64,000 nt of DNA from Massilia varians (GTDB lineage Bacteria > Pseudomonadota > Gammaproteobacteria > Burkholderiales > Burkholderiaceae_D): positions 2,047,001-2,111,000 of the forward strand of contig NZ_AP026966.1 of assembly GCF_027923905.1 (NCBI RefSeq), given 5' to 3'. Below the pieces are notes generated by a model. The model had not been told where the DNA came from and made no database searches. It was given only the letters and a program-made list of their open reading frames with translations. Numbering within the stretch: position 1 is the stretch's first letter; every line of letters starts with the position of its first letter. Shown piece by piece: positions 17,439 to 26,760 of this stretch. Made by a program: the position numbers and the translations under genes.

Positions 17439-17905
17439 ACCGGGCCGTATGGCGCATCGCCGCGGTCACCCCTCATTACACGGCAGACGACCTATCCGGA
17501 ACGGGCGCCAAGCTGACGGGCGGACGCTGGAACTCCATCGGCAATCCGGTTGTATACAGTTCGGAAAGCATCGCGCTGGCGCTGCACGAAACCGTGGTGC
17601 ACCTGCGCGCGGCCGGACTGCCGCTCAACCGCTACCTGGTACGGATCGACGTGCCTGACGAGCTCTGGAAAGCGCGCGTGATTCTGGCCGATCCGCCGGT
17701 CGACTGGGATGCGCTGCCGCATGGCATGCCCAGCGTGCATGCCGGCGACGCCTGGTTGATGGGCGGCGCGAGCGCCCTCATGGCAGTGCCGTCGATCATC
17801 GTTCCAGAAGAATTCAATGTCCTCATCAATCCCCAGCATCCGGATGCGCGCCGCCTGAAGGCGAGCATGTTGCGCTTGTGGCGCTACGACCAGCGCCTGT
17901 TCTGA
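17435..17905 (+). CDS. RES-domain toxin
   Basis: A 156-residue RES protein, named for conserved Arg, Glu and Ser. Visible landmarks are the N-terminal VWRIA, GGRWNSIGNPVVYSSES and ALHETVVHL (conserved Glu), plus a distal Ser near VPSIIVP. Family members degrade NAD+ or ADP-ribosylate a target and stop growth until neutralised. The start is the GTG at 17435, overlapping the antitoxin stop. Upstream in-frame codons lie inside the antitoxin gene. Which of the two activities applies cannot be told from sequence. Confidence 0.88.
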   Translation: MNRAVWRIAAVTPHYTADDLSGTGAKLTGGRWNSIGNPVVYSSESIALALHETVVHLRAAGLPLNRYLVRIDVPDELWKARVILADPPVDWDALPHGMPSVHAGDAWLMGGASALMAVPSIIVPEEFNVLINPQHPDARRLKASMLRLWRYDQRLF

Positions 17906-17924
17906 TGATCAGACGCTCCAGAAC

Positions 17925-17948
17925 AAAAAAGCCACCGCGAGCGGTGGC
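17925..17948 (-). terminator. Terminator of the lytic transglycosylase gene
   Basis: GCCACCGC/GCGGTGGC (17931-17938, 17941-17948) is preceded on the plus strand by six A (17925-17930), which become a T run on the minus strand. It sits 25 bases past the stop of the minus-strand gene. Confidence 0.85.
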
Positions 17949-17972
17949 CGGTGAGGAGTGTTCTGCACGGCG

Positions 17973-18875
17973 TTACAGGGTCGCCAGCGCTTCCGAACCG
18001 TGGTTCTCGGCCTTCGCCGGTGCGGCCGGCGCCTCGGTCGGGCTGGCTGCGGGAGCCTGCTTGACCAGGGTCGTTTGCGGCAGCGGACGCGGATTGGTGG
18101 TCGGGACCTTGTGGCCCTTGGCAACCTGCTTGAGCTTCTTGTACTCGGCCAGCACCTTGGCGCCATAACCGGAATCGGTTTCCAGGTCGGCCGCGCCGAC
18201 GTAGGTCTTCAGGCCGCCTTCGACGGAACCGGTGCGCTTGACGTAGTCCTTCAGGATCAGGGCGCCCACCTTGATGTTGGCGACCGGATTCAGGGCTGCT
18301 TGCTGGCCGCCCACTTGTTCGAATTTGTCGTGATGGACCTTGGCCATGACTTGCATCAAGCCCTTGGCGCCCATCGGGCTCTCGGCGAACGGGTTCAGGC
18401 CCGATTCGATCGCCATCACGGCCAGGATCAGGAGCGGATCCAGTTTGACCTCATGCGCCGTCATGTAGGCGGTCGACACCAGCATGTTGGCGGCATCGCT
18501 GGCGACGCGGTAGCGCTTGCTCAGCCAGGAGGTGACCCATTGCTGCTGCTTGGTGTTGCCGAGGTGCTGGGCGCTGGCCTGGGTCGTTTCGACGGCCTCC
18601 GCGATGTCGGCCACGGCCGGCGCCGGCGCCGGCGCGGCCTTGGCCACCACCACGACCTCGGGTTCCGGATGCAGCATGTCCGAGACGCGCTTGGCGACGT
18701 CTTCGTTGGTATAGAGCAGCGCGAGCATTGCGATTGCCGAGAGACCGAATACGGTCAGGGTGTTGCGTGCGGTATTCAAGACACCGCGTGCCGTTTTGCT
18801 CACGGAAGACCACGTGACTGGCTGGCTGGCCATGGTTTGCACGAGCCTTGCGCTCGTGATGAAACGATTGATCAT
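17973..18875 (-). CDS. Membrane-anchored lytic transglycosylase (SLT domain)
   Basis: A 300-residue protein. A single membrane segment lies at about residues 40-55, an Ala/Pro linker at 78-95, and an SLT domain at about 115-260 with catalytic Glu157 in MAIESGLNP followed by AKGLMQVM. The C-terminal 40 residues are low-complexity, rich in Ala and Pro. Such enzymes cleave peptidoglycan between MurNAc and GlcNAc, forming the 1,6-anhydro product, often to make room for secretion or growth machinery. It stands alone, with its own terminator. Confidence 0.9.
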   Translation of the reverse strand: MINRFITSARLVQTMASQPVTWSSVSKTARGVLNTARNTLTVFGLSAIAMLALLYTNEDVAKRVSDMLHPEPEVVVVAKAAPAPAPAVADIAEAVETTQASAQHLGNTKQQQWVTSWLSKRYRVASDAANMLVSTAYMTAHEVKLDPLLILAVMAIESGLNPFAESPMGAKGLMQVMAKVHHDKFEQVGGQQAALNPVANIKVGALILKDYVKRTGSVEGGLKTYVGAADLETDSGYGAKVLAEYKKLKQVAKGHKVPTTNPRPLPQTTLVKQAPAASPTEAPAAPAKAENHGSEALATL

Positions 18876-19360
18876 CGAATTCCCCTTGTCGCGGCGAAAA
18901 GCAGTCCTGTCACAGCGTCTCTGGCGAGATGTGCGCTGCGTCGGGTTACTGAATGCCGTGCATCAGAAATATCGTAGGTCGCCGCCTTGCGGCCGACTAA
19001 CGCCGTCATTGCTTTGCTACAGCTGGCTGCTTTGAAACCCGTGCGGGTGGAACCAGTGGCTCAACAACTGTCTCGGGGGATTGGGCAGACGCCCAGTGAA
19101 AACACTCCTCAAAATGTCATGTGGGGCCCCGACCCCGTGAATGCATGAGAACAGCTAAAATCATGTCAGAAAGACTGCCTGCCTCATCAAGTAGGACGGA
19201 TTCTAGTGGCTCACTTATACCAAGTCAACCCTAGCACGAACCGTTCTTATTACTTTTAGTTCTGATTGCCAAGACGAAATTTTGAAAAGTCTTGCTAAAT
19301 CAGCTACTTGGCATGGTGTCTTGAACATGCTTCTACTGACGAGATTACGATCAAAACTTG
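18876..19360. other. Long intergenic region upstream of ubiD
   Basis: These 485 bases separate the divergent transglycosylase and ubiD genes. The right half (about 19140-19350) is clearly AT-richer than the surrounding genes. I see no open reading frame with a credible start and no RNA family I recognise. It probably holds both promoters. Confidence 0.5.
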
Positions 19361-20845
19361 ATGAAATATTCAGATTTGCGGGACTTTATGGCTCAGCTCG
19401 AGCGAATGGGCGAGCTCAAGCATGTTGGCGTACCGGTGTCGCCCCACCTCGAGATGACGGAGATCTGCGACCGCACCCTGCGCGCCGAAGGGCCCGCGCT
19501 GCTGTTCGAGGAGCCCACCGGCCATACCATCCCCGTGCTGGGCAACCTGTTCGGCACCCCGCGCCGGGTGGCGCTTGGCATGGGCGCGGAAGACGTGGGC
19601 GAACTGCGCCGCATCGGCCACGTGCTGGCGCGCCTGAAGGAGCCGGAGCCGCCCAAGGGCTTCAAGGACATCATGGGCCTCGGTTCGCTGGTCAAGGCGG
19701 TCTGGGACATGGCGCCGAAAGAAGTGAAGGGCGCCTCCTGCCAGGAAATCGTCTGGGAAGGGCAGGACGTCGACCTGGCGCGCCTGCCGATCCAGCACTG
19801 CTGGCCGGGCGACATCGCCCCGCTTATTACATGGGGCCTGGTGATTACCAAGGGACCGCACAAGAAGCGCCAGAACCTGGGCATCTACCGCCAGCAGGTC
19901 CTTGGCCGCAACAAGGTGATCATGCGCTGGCTGGCGCACCGCGGCGGCGCCCTCGATTTCCGCGAGCATGCGCTGGCCAACCCGGGCAAGCCGTATCCGG
20001 TGGCGGTGGCGCTGGGCGCCGATCCGGCCACCATCCTGGGCGCGGTCACCCCGGTGCCGGACAGCCTGTCCGAATACCAGTTCGCCGGCCTGCTGCGCGG
20101 CCAGCGCACCACGCTCACCAAGGCCATCGGCAGCGAATTGCGGGTGCCGGCGTCCAGCGAAATCGTGCTCGAAGGGCATATCTACCCTGACGCGAACCAC
20201 CCGTCCGGCTTCGAGCATGCGCTCGAGGGCCCGTATGGCGACCACACCGGCTATTACAACGAGCAGGACAGCTTCCCGGTATTCACCATCGACCGCATCA
20301 CGATGCGGCGCGATCCGATCTACCACTCGACCTACACCGGCAAACCGCCCGACGAGCCGGCGGTGCTGGGCGTGGCGCTGAACGAGGTCTTCATTCCGCT
20401 GCTGCAGAAGCAGTTCAGCGAGATCACCGACTTCTACCTGCCGCCGGAGGGCTGCAGCTACCGGATGGCGGTGGTGCAGATGAAGAAGCAGTATGCCGGC
20501 CACGCCAAGCGCGTGATGTTCGGGGTCTGGAGTTTCCTGCGCCAGTTCATGTATACCAAGTTCATCGTCGTCGTGGACGAGGACGTCGACGTGCGCGACT
20601 GGAAGGAAGTCATCTGGGCCATCACAACCCGGGTCGACCCGACCCGCGACACGGTCCTGGTCGACAACACCCCGATCGACTACCTCGACTTCGCTTCGCC
20701 GATCAGTGGCCTGGGCAGCAAGATGGGGATCGACGCCACCAACAAGTGGCCGGGCGAGACCAACCGCGAGTGGGGCACGCCGATCGCCATGACGCCGGAG
20801 GTCAAGGCGCGCGTGGACGACATCTGGGGGACGCTGGGACTGTAG
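19361..20845 (+). CDS. ubiD: 4-hydroxy-3-polyprenylbenzoate decarboxylase UbiD
   Basis: A 494-residue prenyl-FMN dependent decarboxylase of ubiquinone synthesis. It starts [20 protein letters not shown]; the TTG just before the ATG at 19361 is not needed. Family blocks include [39 protein letters not shown]-unrelated [12 protein letters not shown] and [16 protein letters not shown]. Length equals that of E. coli UbiD. The cofactor-making partner UbiX is not adjacent. The gene has a long AT-rich leader. Confidence 0.96.
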   Translation: MKYSDLRDFMAQLERMGELKHVGVPVSPHLEMTEICDRTLRAEGPALLFEEPTGHTIPVLGNLFGTPRRVALGMGAEDVGELRRIGHVLARLKEPEPPKGFKDIMGLGSLVKAVWDMAPKEVKGASCQEIVWEGQDVDLARLPIQHCWPGDIAPLITWGLVITKGPHKKRQNLGIYRQQVLGRNKVIMRWLAHRGGALDFREHALANPGKPYPVAVALGADPATILGAVTPVPDSLSEYQFAGLLRGQRTTLTKAIGSELRVPASSEIVLEGHIYPDANHPSGFEHALEGPYGDHTGYYNEQDSFPVFTIDRITMRRDPIYHSTYTGKPPDEPAVLGVALNEVFIPLLQKQFSEITDFYLPPEGCSYRMAVVQMKKQYAGHAKRVMFGVWSFLRQFMYTKFIVVVDEDVDVRDWKEVIWAITTRVDPTRDTVLVDNTPIDYLDFASPISGLGSKMGIDATNKWPGETNREWGTPIAMTPEVKARVDDIWGTLGL

Positions 20846-20928
20846 GAGCCGGCGGGCTTCCGTGCGACGCGTGGAGCAGGGGACGGCTAGACTGCCCTTT
20901 TGACTATGACTGCGCACATGGAGGCCCG

Positions 20929-21615
20929 ATGAACATCCTGATGGTGCTGACCTCGCACGACCGCCTCGGCGACACCGGCAAGAAAACCGGTTTCTGGCTG
21001 GAGGAATTCGCTGCTCCCTATTATGTATTCAAGGATGCCGGCGCGACCCTGACGCTGGCCTCGCCCGCGGGCGGGCAGCCGCCGCTCGACCCGAAGAGCG
21101 ACGAGCCCGATGCGCAGACCGAAGCGACCCGGCGCTTCCGCGCCGACCCCCAGGCCCAGCAGGCGCTGGCCAATACCGTCACCTTGTCGGGCGTGCGCGC
21201 GCAAGACTTCGACGCCGTGTTCTATCCCGGCGGCCACGGCCCGCTATGGGACCTGGCCGGGGATGCCGATTCGATCCGCCTGATCGAAACCATGATCGCC
21301 GCCGGCAAACCGGTGGCGGCGGTCTGTCATGCCCCCGGCGTGCTGGCGCAGGTCAAGGGCGTGGATGGCGACCTCTTGGTCAAGGGCAAGCGCGTGACCG
21401 GTTTCACCAACACGGAGGAGGCGGCTGTCGGCCTCACCGAGGTGGTGCCTTTCCTGGTCGAGGACATGCTGGTGAAAAATGGTGGCCAATACAGCAAGAC
21501 GGATGACTGGCAGCCCTATGTGGTGACCGACGGCTTGCTTGTCACGGGACAGAATCCGGCATCCTCCGAAGCGGGCGCGCATGCCTTGCTGGCATTGCTG
21601 AAGGACCGCGGCTAG
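20929..21615 (+). CDS. DJ-1/PfpI superfamily protein (Hsp31-like class I glutamine-amidotransferase fold)
   Basis: A 228-residue protein with the nucleophile elbow AVCHAPG (Cys133, His134) and an N-terminal acidic residue in TGFWLEEFAAPYY (Glu25/26). These form the typical Hsp31/glyoxalase III-like site. PGGHGPLWDL near 100-109 is also typical. Relatives act as glyoxalases, chaperones or deglycases; the exact role is unknown here. The start is the ATG at 20929 with GGAG upstream. Longer readings overlap the end of ubiD. Confidence 0.88.
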   Translation: MNILMVLTSHDRLGDTGKKTGFWLEEFAAPYYVFKDAGATLTLASPAGGQPPLDPKSDEPDAQTEATRRFRADPQAQQALANTVTLSGVRAQDFDAVFYPGGHGPLWDLAGDADSIRLIETMIAAGKPVAAVCHAPGVLAQVKGVDGDLLVKGKRVTGFTNTEEAAVGLTEVVPFLVEDMLVKNGGQYSKTDDWQPYVVTDGLLVTGQNPASSEAGAHALLALLKDRG

Positions 21616-21653
21616 GCTTTGCAAGATCCGGCCCCAAAAACGGTGGGGTCGGG

Positions 21654-21659
21654 TATAAT
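21654..21659 (+). promoter_or_regulatory. -10 element of the 4.5S RNA gene
   Basis: A perfect TATAAT lies 7 bases before the 5' end of the RNA. No convincing -35 box is seen at the usual distance. Confidence 0.6.
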
Positions 21660-21666
21660 GCTTGCT

Positions 21667-21762
21667 GGCGGGCCCCTGCGCATTGTGGCATGGTTTACCT
21701 GGTCAGGTCGGGAACGAAGCAGCCAAAGCCGTTCACCGCAAGTGCCGCAGATCAGGCTCGCC
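21667..21762 (+). ncRNA. ffs: Signal recognition particle 4.5S RNA
   Basis: The RNA starts with GGCGGGCC (21667-21674), which pairs with GGCTCGCC (21755-21762) to close the hairpin. The apical domain has the invariant TGGTCAGGTC stretch, a GGAA tetraloop (G-GGAA-C) and GAAGCAGCCAAAG, the Ffh-binding internal loops. It is followed by a T-rich run. The RNA binds Ffh for co-translational membrane targeting. In many bacteria ffs neighbours dnaX; here a chemoreceptor gene lies between. Confidence 0.95.
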
Positions 21763-22000
21763 TCCTTCCTTTCTTTTTTCTTCCCCTGCGTATTCTTCCT
21801 GCCCAAGGCTCGTACCCTTGCGCATGCTGGCGCTCGTCAGTTCCAACCGTTTTCTTTGCGACCGCCTGCAACATTCTCACCAATTGTTGCATTCTGTTGA
21901 CAGATTTGCCGGATAAATTGTCATATTTGACGATATATATGGCCGTGTGGAACTTTTCTTGATTCAATCTCAGGTATCCTACATACGGAGTTTGCTGATC

Positions 22001-23425
22001 ATGGAAAATCGCGTCTCGCTGCACCAGCACTATCTGCGCGCGGATCGCCTGATGGTGGGAATACTCTGGGGCCTGTTCGCGATGGCGCTTGCCTTGTCCG
22101 GTATGTACAACACCCTGCGCTGGGCCTTGCTGGTCGGCCTGCCGGCGGCGGGCATTCCGACCGCGCTGGTGCTGCTCGCCGGCGGCAGCCGGGCCAGCCG
22201 GATGAGCGTGGCGGTGGCGCTCATGGTGTTCAGTGCGCTCCATATCCACCAGGCCGCCGGGCAAACCGAGCTGCATTTCGGTATCTTCGTGCTGCTCGCC
22301 TTCCTGCTGTGCTACCGCGATTGGGCGGTCATCGTCGTCGCCGCCGCAGTGGTGGCGCTGCATCACCTGGCGTTCAACCATCTGCAGGAACTCGGCTTCG
22401 GCGTGCGCTGCATGGCCGAGCCAGGTCTTGACATGGTGCTGGTGCACGCCGCCTACGTGGTGGCGGAGAGCGCGCTGCTGTGCTACCTGGCCCAGTTGCT
22501 GCGCCGCGACGCGCTGCAATCGGCCGAGTTGAGCATCAGCGTCAGGCTGATGCGCGGCAGCGAGGGAGCGATCAGCCTGGAGCCCGGATTGTTGCCGGCT
22601 TCCAGCAAGAGCGGGCGCGCCTTGCAGGGCGTGGTCGGCCTGCTGCAGGAAGCCATGGGGCGGGTGCAGCGCGGCGTGCAGGCGACCGCCGCGACCTCGT
22701 CCGAGATCGCCAGGACCAACGCCGAACTGGCCGCGCGGACGGGCGAGCAGGCTGCCGCCATCCATGCCACGGTGCAGTCGATGGCGCAGCTCACCGGCTC
22801 CGTCAGCCAGAATGCCGAGCATGCGCGCCTTGCCAGCGAGCTGGCCGGCAGCGCATCGGAAGTCGCGGCCCGGGGCGGCCAGGTGGTGGCGCAGGTCGTC
22901 GACAGGATGCAGGCCATCGACGCGTCCTCGCGCCGGATCGGCGATATCATCTCGGTCATCGACGGCATCGCCTTCCAGACCAACATCCTGGCGCTGAACG
23001 CCGCCGTCGAGGCCGCACGTGCGGGCGAGCAGGGGCGCGGCTTCGCGGTCGTCGCCAGCGAGGTGCGCAGCCTGGCGCAGCGTTCGGCGACGGCGGCGCG
23101 CGAAATCAAGGGGCTGATCGAAGCATCGGGCGCGCAGGTCAGCGCCGGCAGCGCCCTGGCGCAACAAGCGGGCCAGACCATGGAGCAGGTGGTCGATGGC
23201 GTGCACAAGGTGTCGAGCCTGATCGCCGGGATCAGCGATGCCAGCCGCGAGCAGGCCGGCGGCATTGCCGCGATCGGGCAGGCCATGCAGGGCATGGATG
23301 CCCTTACGCGCGGCAATACCAAGCGGGTCGACGACGCCGCCGACGCCGCGCAGCGGCTGGCCGCGCAGGCCGAGCACCTGGCCCAGGTGGTAGGCGCCTT
23401 CCGCCTGGGGCGGCCGGGCGCCTGA
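22001..23425 (+). CDS. Methyl-accepting chemotaxis protein with a polytopic membrane sensor
   Basis: A 474-residue protein. Residues 1-190 form about six membrane segments with an unusual cluster of His residues ([15 protein letters not shown], then LHHLAFNHL), and no periplasmic ligand domain or clear HAMP. Residues 220-474 form the signalling coiled coil with the hairpin tip block [20 protein letters not shown] and [18 protein letters not shown]. The start is the ATG at 22001 with ACGGAG upstream. The sensor may bind a metal or heme through the histidines, or sense within the membrane; this is inference. It separates ffs from dnaX. Confidence 0.9.
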   Translation: MENRVSLHQHYLRADRLMVGILWGLFAMALALSGMYNTLRWALLVGLPAAGIPTALVLLAGGSRASRMSVAVALMVFSALHIHQAAGQTELHFGIFVLLAFLLCYRDWAVIVVAAAVVALHHLAFNHLQELGFGVRCMAEPGLDMVLVHAAYVVAESALLCYLAQLLRRDALQSAELSISVRLMRGSEGAISLEPGLLPASSKSGRALQGVVGLLQEAMGRVQRGVQATAATSSEIARTNAELAARTGEQAAAIHATVQSMAQLTGSVSQNAEHARLASELAGSASEVAARGGQVVAQVVDRMQAIDASSRRIGDIISVIDGIAFQTNILALNAAVEAARAGEQGRGFAVVASEVRSLAQRSATAAREIKGLIEASGAQVSAGSALAQQAGQTMEQVVDGVHKVSSLIAGISDASREQAGGIAAIGQAMQGMDALTRGNTKRVDDAADAAQRLAAQAEHLAQVVGAFRLGRPGA

Positions 23426-23450
23426 AGATTTACTGTAGTTGCTATGAAGC

Positions 23451-23475
23451 ACTGCCGCGGAATGTTCGCGGCAGT
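23451..23475. promoter_or_regulatory. Perfect inverted repeat upstream of dnaX
   Basis: ACTGCCGCG (23451-23459) and CGCGGCAGT (23467-23475) form a 9-bp stem with a 7-base loop. No T run follows, so it may be a weak terminator of the chemoreceptor gene or an operator. It lies 24 bases before the dnaX start. Confidence 0.45.
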
Positions 23476-23499
23476 CGCCAACTGCGGTAAAATCCCGGC

Positions 23500-25635
23500 A
23501 TGTCCTATCAAGTCCTCGCCCGCAAATACCGTCCCAAGAACTTCGAAACGCTGGTCGGCCAGGAGCACGTCGTCCGTGCCCTGACCCATGCGCTCAGGAC
23601 CGGCCGCCTGCACCACGCCTACCTGTTCACGGGAACGCGCGGGGTCGGCAAGACGACGCTGTCGCGTATCCTGGCCAAGTCGCTCAACTGCGTCGGGCCT
23701 GACGGCCAGGGCGGGATCACGCCGGAGCCCTGCGGAGCGTGCGAAGCCTGCCGCGCCATCGATGCCGGGCGCTTCGTCGACTACATCGAGATGGATGCGG
23801 CCTCCAACCGCGGCGTGGACGAGATGGCCCAGCTGCTGGAACAGGCGGTGTACGCGCCGAGCAATGCGCGCTTCAAGGTCTACATGATCGACGAGGTGCA
23901 CATGCTCACCAACCACGCGTTCAACGCGATGCTGAAAACGCTCGAGGAACCGCCGCCGCACGTCAAATTCATCCTGGCGACCACCGACCCGCAGAAGATC
24001 CCGGTGACGGTGCTGTCGCGCTGCCTGCAGTTCAACCTCAAGCAGATGCCGCCCGGCCATATCGTCGGCCACCTGGAAAACATCCTCGGCCAGGAAGGCG
24101 TCACCTATGAGCAGCCAGCCCTGCGCCTGCTGGCGCAAGGCGCCCACGGTTCGATGCGCGACGCGCTGTCCCTGACCGACCAGGCGATCGCCTATGCCGC
24201 CGGCCAGGTCACGCTCGATGCGGTGCAGGGCATGCTGGGTGCGCTCGACCAGTCCTATCTGGTGCGCCTGCTGGACGCGCTGCTGGCGCAGGACGGCGCC
24301 GACCTGATGGCGGTGGCCGACGAGATGGCCAGCCGCAGCCTGTCGTACAACGGCGCGCTGCAGGACCTCGGCACCCTGCTGCACCGGATCGCACTGGCGC
24401 AGTCGGTGCCTTCCGCGGTGCCGCAAGACCTGCCGGAACTGAACGACATCTTGCGCCTGGCCCAGGCCTTCGACGCGCAGGAAGTGCAGCTGTATTACCA
24501 GATCGCCGTGCACGGCCGCAACGAGATCGGCCTGGCGCCCGACGAGTATGCTGGCTTCACCATGACCCTGCTGCGCATGCTGGCCTTCCGCCCGGGGCAG
24601 GGCGGCGCCGAACTGCCGGCCAGCGCGCCGGCCGCCAGCGTGGCGACGGGCCAGGCGCCGTCCGCACGGGCCGCCGCGGTGGCCGCCGCCAGCCATGCGG
24701 CGGTGGCGCCGGCGCGCCCGGCACCGTCCGCGCCCCCGGCGCCGTCCGCAACGTCGGCACCGGCCGCATCCGGCCCGGCGCCGGCCATGAGTTCCGCGCG
24801 CGCCGCGATCAATGCGGCACTGGAAGCTGCGCGCGCCGCTTCCGGCCGCAGCGGCGGCGCCAAGCCGCGTCCCGAAGCCGCACCGGCGCCGGCCGCCGCG
24901 CCGCCGGCGTCAGCGCCTGCGCCCGCCGCGCCCCCGCCGGCGCCCGGCCCGTCGGCCGCCATGGGGGCAGGCCGTCCGGGCTTGGGCTCGACGCCGCCGT
25001 GGGAGCAGCCGCAAGCTGCCCAGCCGCCGCAGCCGCCGCAAGCCGTCCAGCAGATGCAGCCGCCGCAGGCGCGCATGCAGGCGGCGCCGAGCGATGACGA
25101 GCCGCCTTCCTGGGTCACCGAATTTTCCGACGACACGGCAGTTGCCGCCGAAGCGCCGGCCGCCGTCACGGCGCCGCCGCCGGTGCGCGCGCAGACCGCG
25201 CCGCCGCATGCCTACGTGGTCACGCCGGTGCCGGCCATCGGCTGGGACGGCAACTGGCCGGCGCTGGCCGCCAGCCTGCCGCTGCGCGGCGTGGCACAGC
25301 AGCTGGCCCTGCAGACCGAACTGATCGAATGCGTGGCGCACGAACAGGCCGCGACCTTCCGCCTGCGGGTGCCGGTCGACACCCTGCGCGCCAGCGGCAA
25401 CAGCGAGAAGCTGACGGCCGCGCTGCAGGAACACTTCCCCTCGGTGCGCGTCAGCCTCGATACCGAGATCGGCCCGACCTGGTACACCGCCGCGGCCGAG
25501 GCCAAGGCGGCGCGCGAGGAACGCCAGCGCCAGGCCGAAGCCCTGGTCGCCGCCGATCCCTTCGTGCAGGCGATGGAGCGGACCTTCGGCGCCTTCGTCG
25601 TGCCCGGCTCGGTGAAGCCGGCCGCAGCCACCTGA
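23500..25635 (+). CDS. dnaX: DNA polymerase III subunits tau/gamma
   Basis: A 711-residue clamp-loader ATPase. Walker A is GTRGVGKTT (45-53), a four-Cys zinc module spans about residues 64-83, and DEVHML and the SRC sensor follow. The clamp-loader core ends near residue 365. A low-complexity Ala/Pro/Gln linker of about 170 residues then leads to the C-terminal tau domain, which contacts the polymerase and DnaB. No slippery heptamer is recognised for a gamma product. It is followed by ybaB and recR, a conserved order. Confidence 0.97.
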   Translation: MSYQVLARKYRPKNFETLVGQEHVVRALTHALRTGRLHHAYLFTGTRGVGKTTLSRILAKSLNCVGPDGQGGITPEPCGACEACRAIDAGRFVDYIEMDAASNRGVDEMAQLLEQAVYAPSNARFKVYMIDEVHMLTNHAFNAMLKTLEEPPPHVKFILATTDPQKIPVTVLSRCLQFNLKQMPPGHIVGHLENILGQEGVTYEQPALRLLAQGAHGSMRDALSLTDQAIAYAAGQVTLDAVQGMLGALDQSYLVRLLDALLAQDGADLMAVADEMASRSLSYNGALQDLGTLLHRIALAQSVPSAVPQDLPELNDILRLAQAFDAQEVQLYYQIAVHGRNEIGLAPDEYAGFTMTLLRMLAFRPGQGGAELPASAPAASVATGQAPSARAAAVAAASHAAVAPARPAPSAPPAPSATSAPAASGPAPAMSSARAAINAALEAARAASGRSGGAKPRPEAAPAPAAAPPASAPAPAAPPPAPGPSAAMGAGRPGLGSTPPWEQPQAAQPPQPPQAVQQMQPPQARMQAAPSDDEPPSWVTEFSDDTAVAAEAPAAVTAPPPVRAQTAPPHAYVVTPVPAIGWDGNWPALAASLPLRGVAQQLALQTELIECVAHEQAATFRLRVPVDTLRASGNSEKLTAALQEHFPSVRVSLDTEIGPTWYTAAAEAKAAREERQRQAEALVAADPFVQAMERTFGAFVVPGSVKPAAAT

Positions 25636-25686
25636 GCTCTTGAATCCATTGAATCAACCACTAAGCACTTTTTGGAGATACCGACC

Positions 25687-26013
25687 ATGATGAAAAACCA
25701 GCTCGCAGGCCTGATGAAACAGGCGCAAGCCATGCAGGACAACATGAAGAAGGCGCAGGAGCAGCTGGCTCAGATCGAAGTCGAAGGCCAGTCGGGCGCC
25801 GGCCTGGTCAAGGTCGTCATGACCTGCAAGAACGACGTCAAGCGCGTCACCATCGACCCTTCGCTGCTGGGCGACGACCGCGACATGCTGGAAGACCTGG
25901 TCGCGGCCGCGTTCAACGACGCCGTGCGCAAGGCCGAAGCCACCGCTGCCGAGAAGATGAGCGGCCTGACCGCCGGCATGCCGCTGCCGCCGGGCTTCAA
26001 GATGCCGTTCTAA
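25687..26013 (+). CDS. ybaB: Nucleoid-associated protein YbaB/EbfC
   Basis: A 108-residue small DNA-binding dimer. It begins [20 protein letters not shown] and has the family core [20 protein letters not shown] and the C-terminal [10 protein letters not shown]. The start at 25687 is chosen because GGAGA lies 8 bases upstream; the earlier TTG at 25672 would overlap that site. It is located between dnaX and recR, as in most bacteria. Confidence 0.96.
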   Translation: MMKNQLAGLMKQAQAMQDNMKKAQEQLAQIEVEGQSGAGLVKVVMTCKNDVKRVTIDPSLLGDDRDMLEDLVAAAFNDAVRKAEATAAEKMSGLTAGMPLPPGFKMPF

Positions 26014-26032
26014 GAGAAGGTAAGAAAACCTC

Positions 26033-26623
26033 ATGTCCAGCTCGCTCGACTTCCTGACCGAGGCGCTGCGGCGCCTACCCGGCATTGGTCCGAAGTCGGC
26101 GCAACGCATGGCCTTCCACCTGCTGCAGCATGACCGCGAAGGCGCGGCCATGCTGTCGCGCGCGCTGTACCAGGCGGTGGACACGGTCCACCACTGCGCC
26201 ATGTGCAATACCTTCGCCGACACCGAAGTGTGCGATCTGTGCGCCGACGAGGCGCGCGACCGTGCGCTGCTGTGCGTCGTCGAAACCCCTGCCGACCAGA
26301 TGATGATCGAGCAGACCATGACCTACAAGGGCCTGTATTTCGTGCTGATGGGGCGGCTCTCGCCGCTGGACGGCATCGGCCCGCGCGACCTGCATCTCGA
26401 CAAGCTGGTCGGACGCGCCACCGACGGCGTGGTCGATGAGGTAGTGCTCGCAACCAATTTCACCAACGAGGGCGAAGCCACCGCCCACTACATCAGCGAG
26501 ATGCTCAAGGCGCGCGGGCTGAAGGTCAGCCGGCTGGCGCGCGGCGTGCCCGTCGGCGGCGAGCTCGAGTATGTCGATGCCGGCACGATAGCGCGCGCCA
26601 TGCTGGATCGCCGCAGCGCATAA
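26033..26623 (+). CDS. recR: Recombination mediator RecR
   Basis: A 196-residue protein with a helix-hairpin-helix near [20 protein letters not shown], a zinc finger (Cys55, Cys58, Cys67, Cys70), a Toprim domain ([12 protein letters not shown]) and the C-terminal Walker-B-like segment. It works with RecF/RecO to load RecA on gapped DNA. It begins 19 bp after ybaB in the dnaX-ybaB-recR unit. Confidence 0.97.
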   Translation: MSSSLDFLTEALRRLPGIGPKSAQRMAFHLLQHDREGAAMLSRALYQAVDTVHHCAMCNTFADTEVCDLCADEARDRALLCVVETPADQMMIEQTMTYKGLYFVLMGRLSPLDGIGPRDLHLDKLVGRATDGVVDEVVLATNFTNEGEATAHYISEMLKARGLKVSRLARGVPVGGELEYVDAGTIARAMLDRRSA

Positions 26624-26760
26624 TTTCCCTGTAAAGACGACGACTGGTAGCGGACGGCCGGCCAGGTTCCGCGGATGCCTGTGCGTGCGCGCAAGCTTCA
26701 CCGGCGGACCGCTGCTATGTTGGTATTTTTCAGCAGACCCTGAACCTGTCAGGTTCTTAC

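Noticed and set aside
21900..22000. Sigma-28 (FliA) promoter for the chemoreceptor
   Set aside because: TAAATTGT and GACGATAT resemble the boxes, but the spacing is too short.
22483..24696. A 737-codon minus-strand open frame
   Set aside because: It is antisense to the chemoreceptor and dnaX and has no recognisable domain.
24600..25150. Programmed frameshift site in dnaX
   Set aside because: No A-rich slippery heptamer was found in the linker; the region is GC-rich and Ala/Pro coding.
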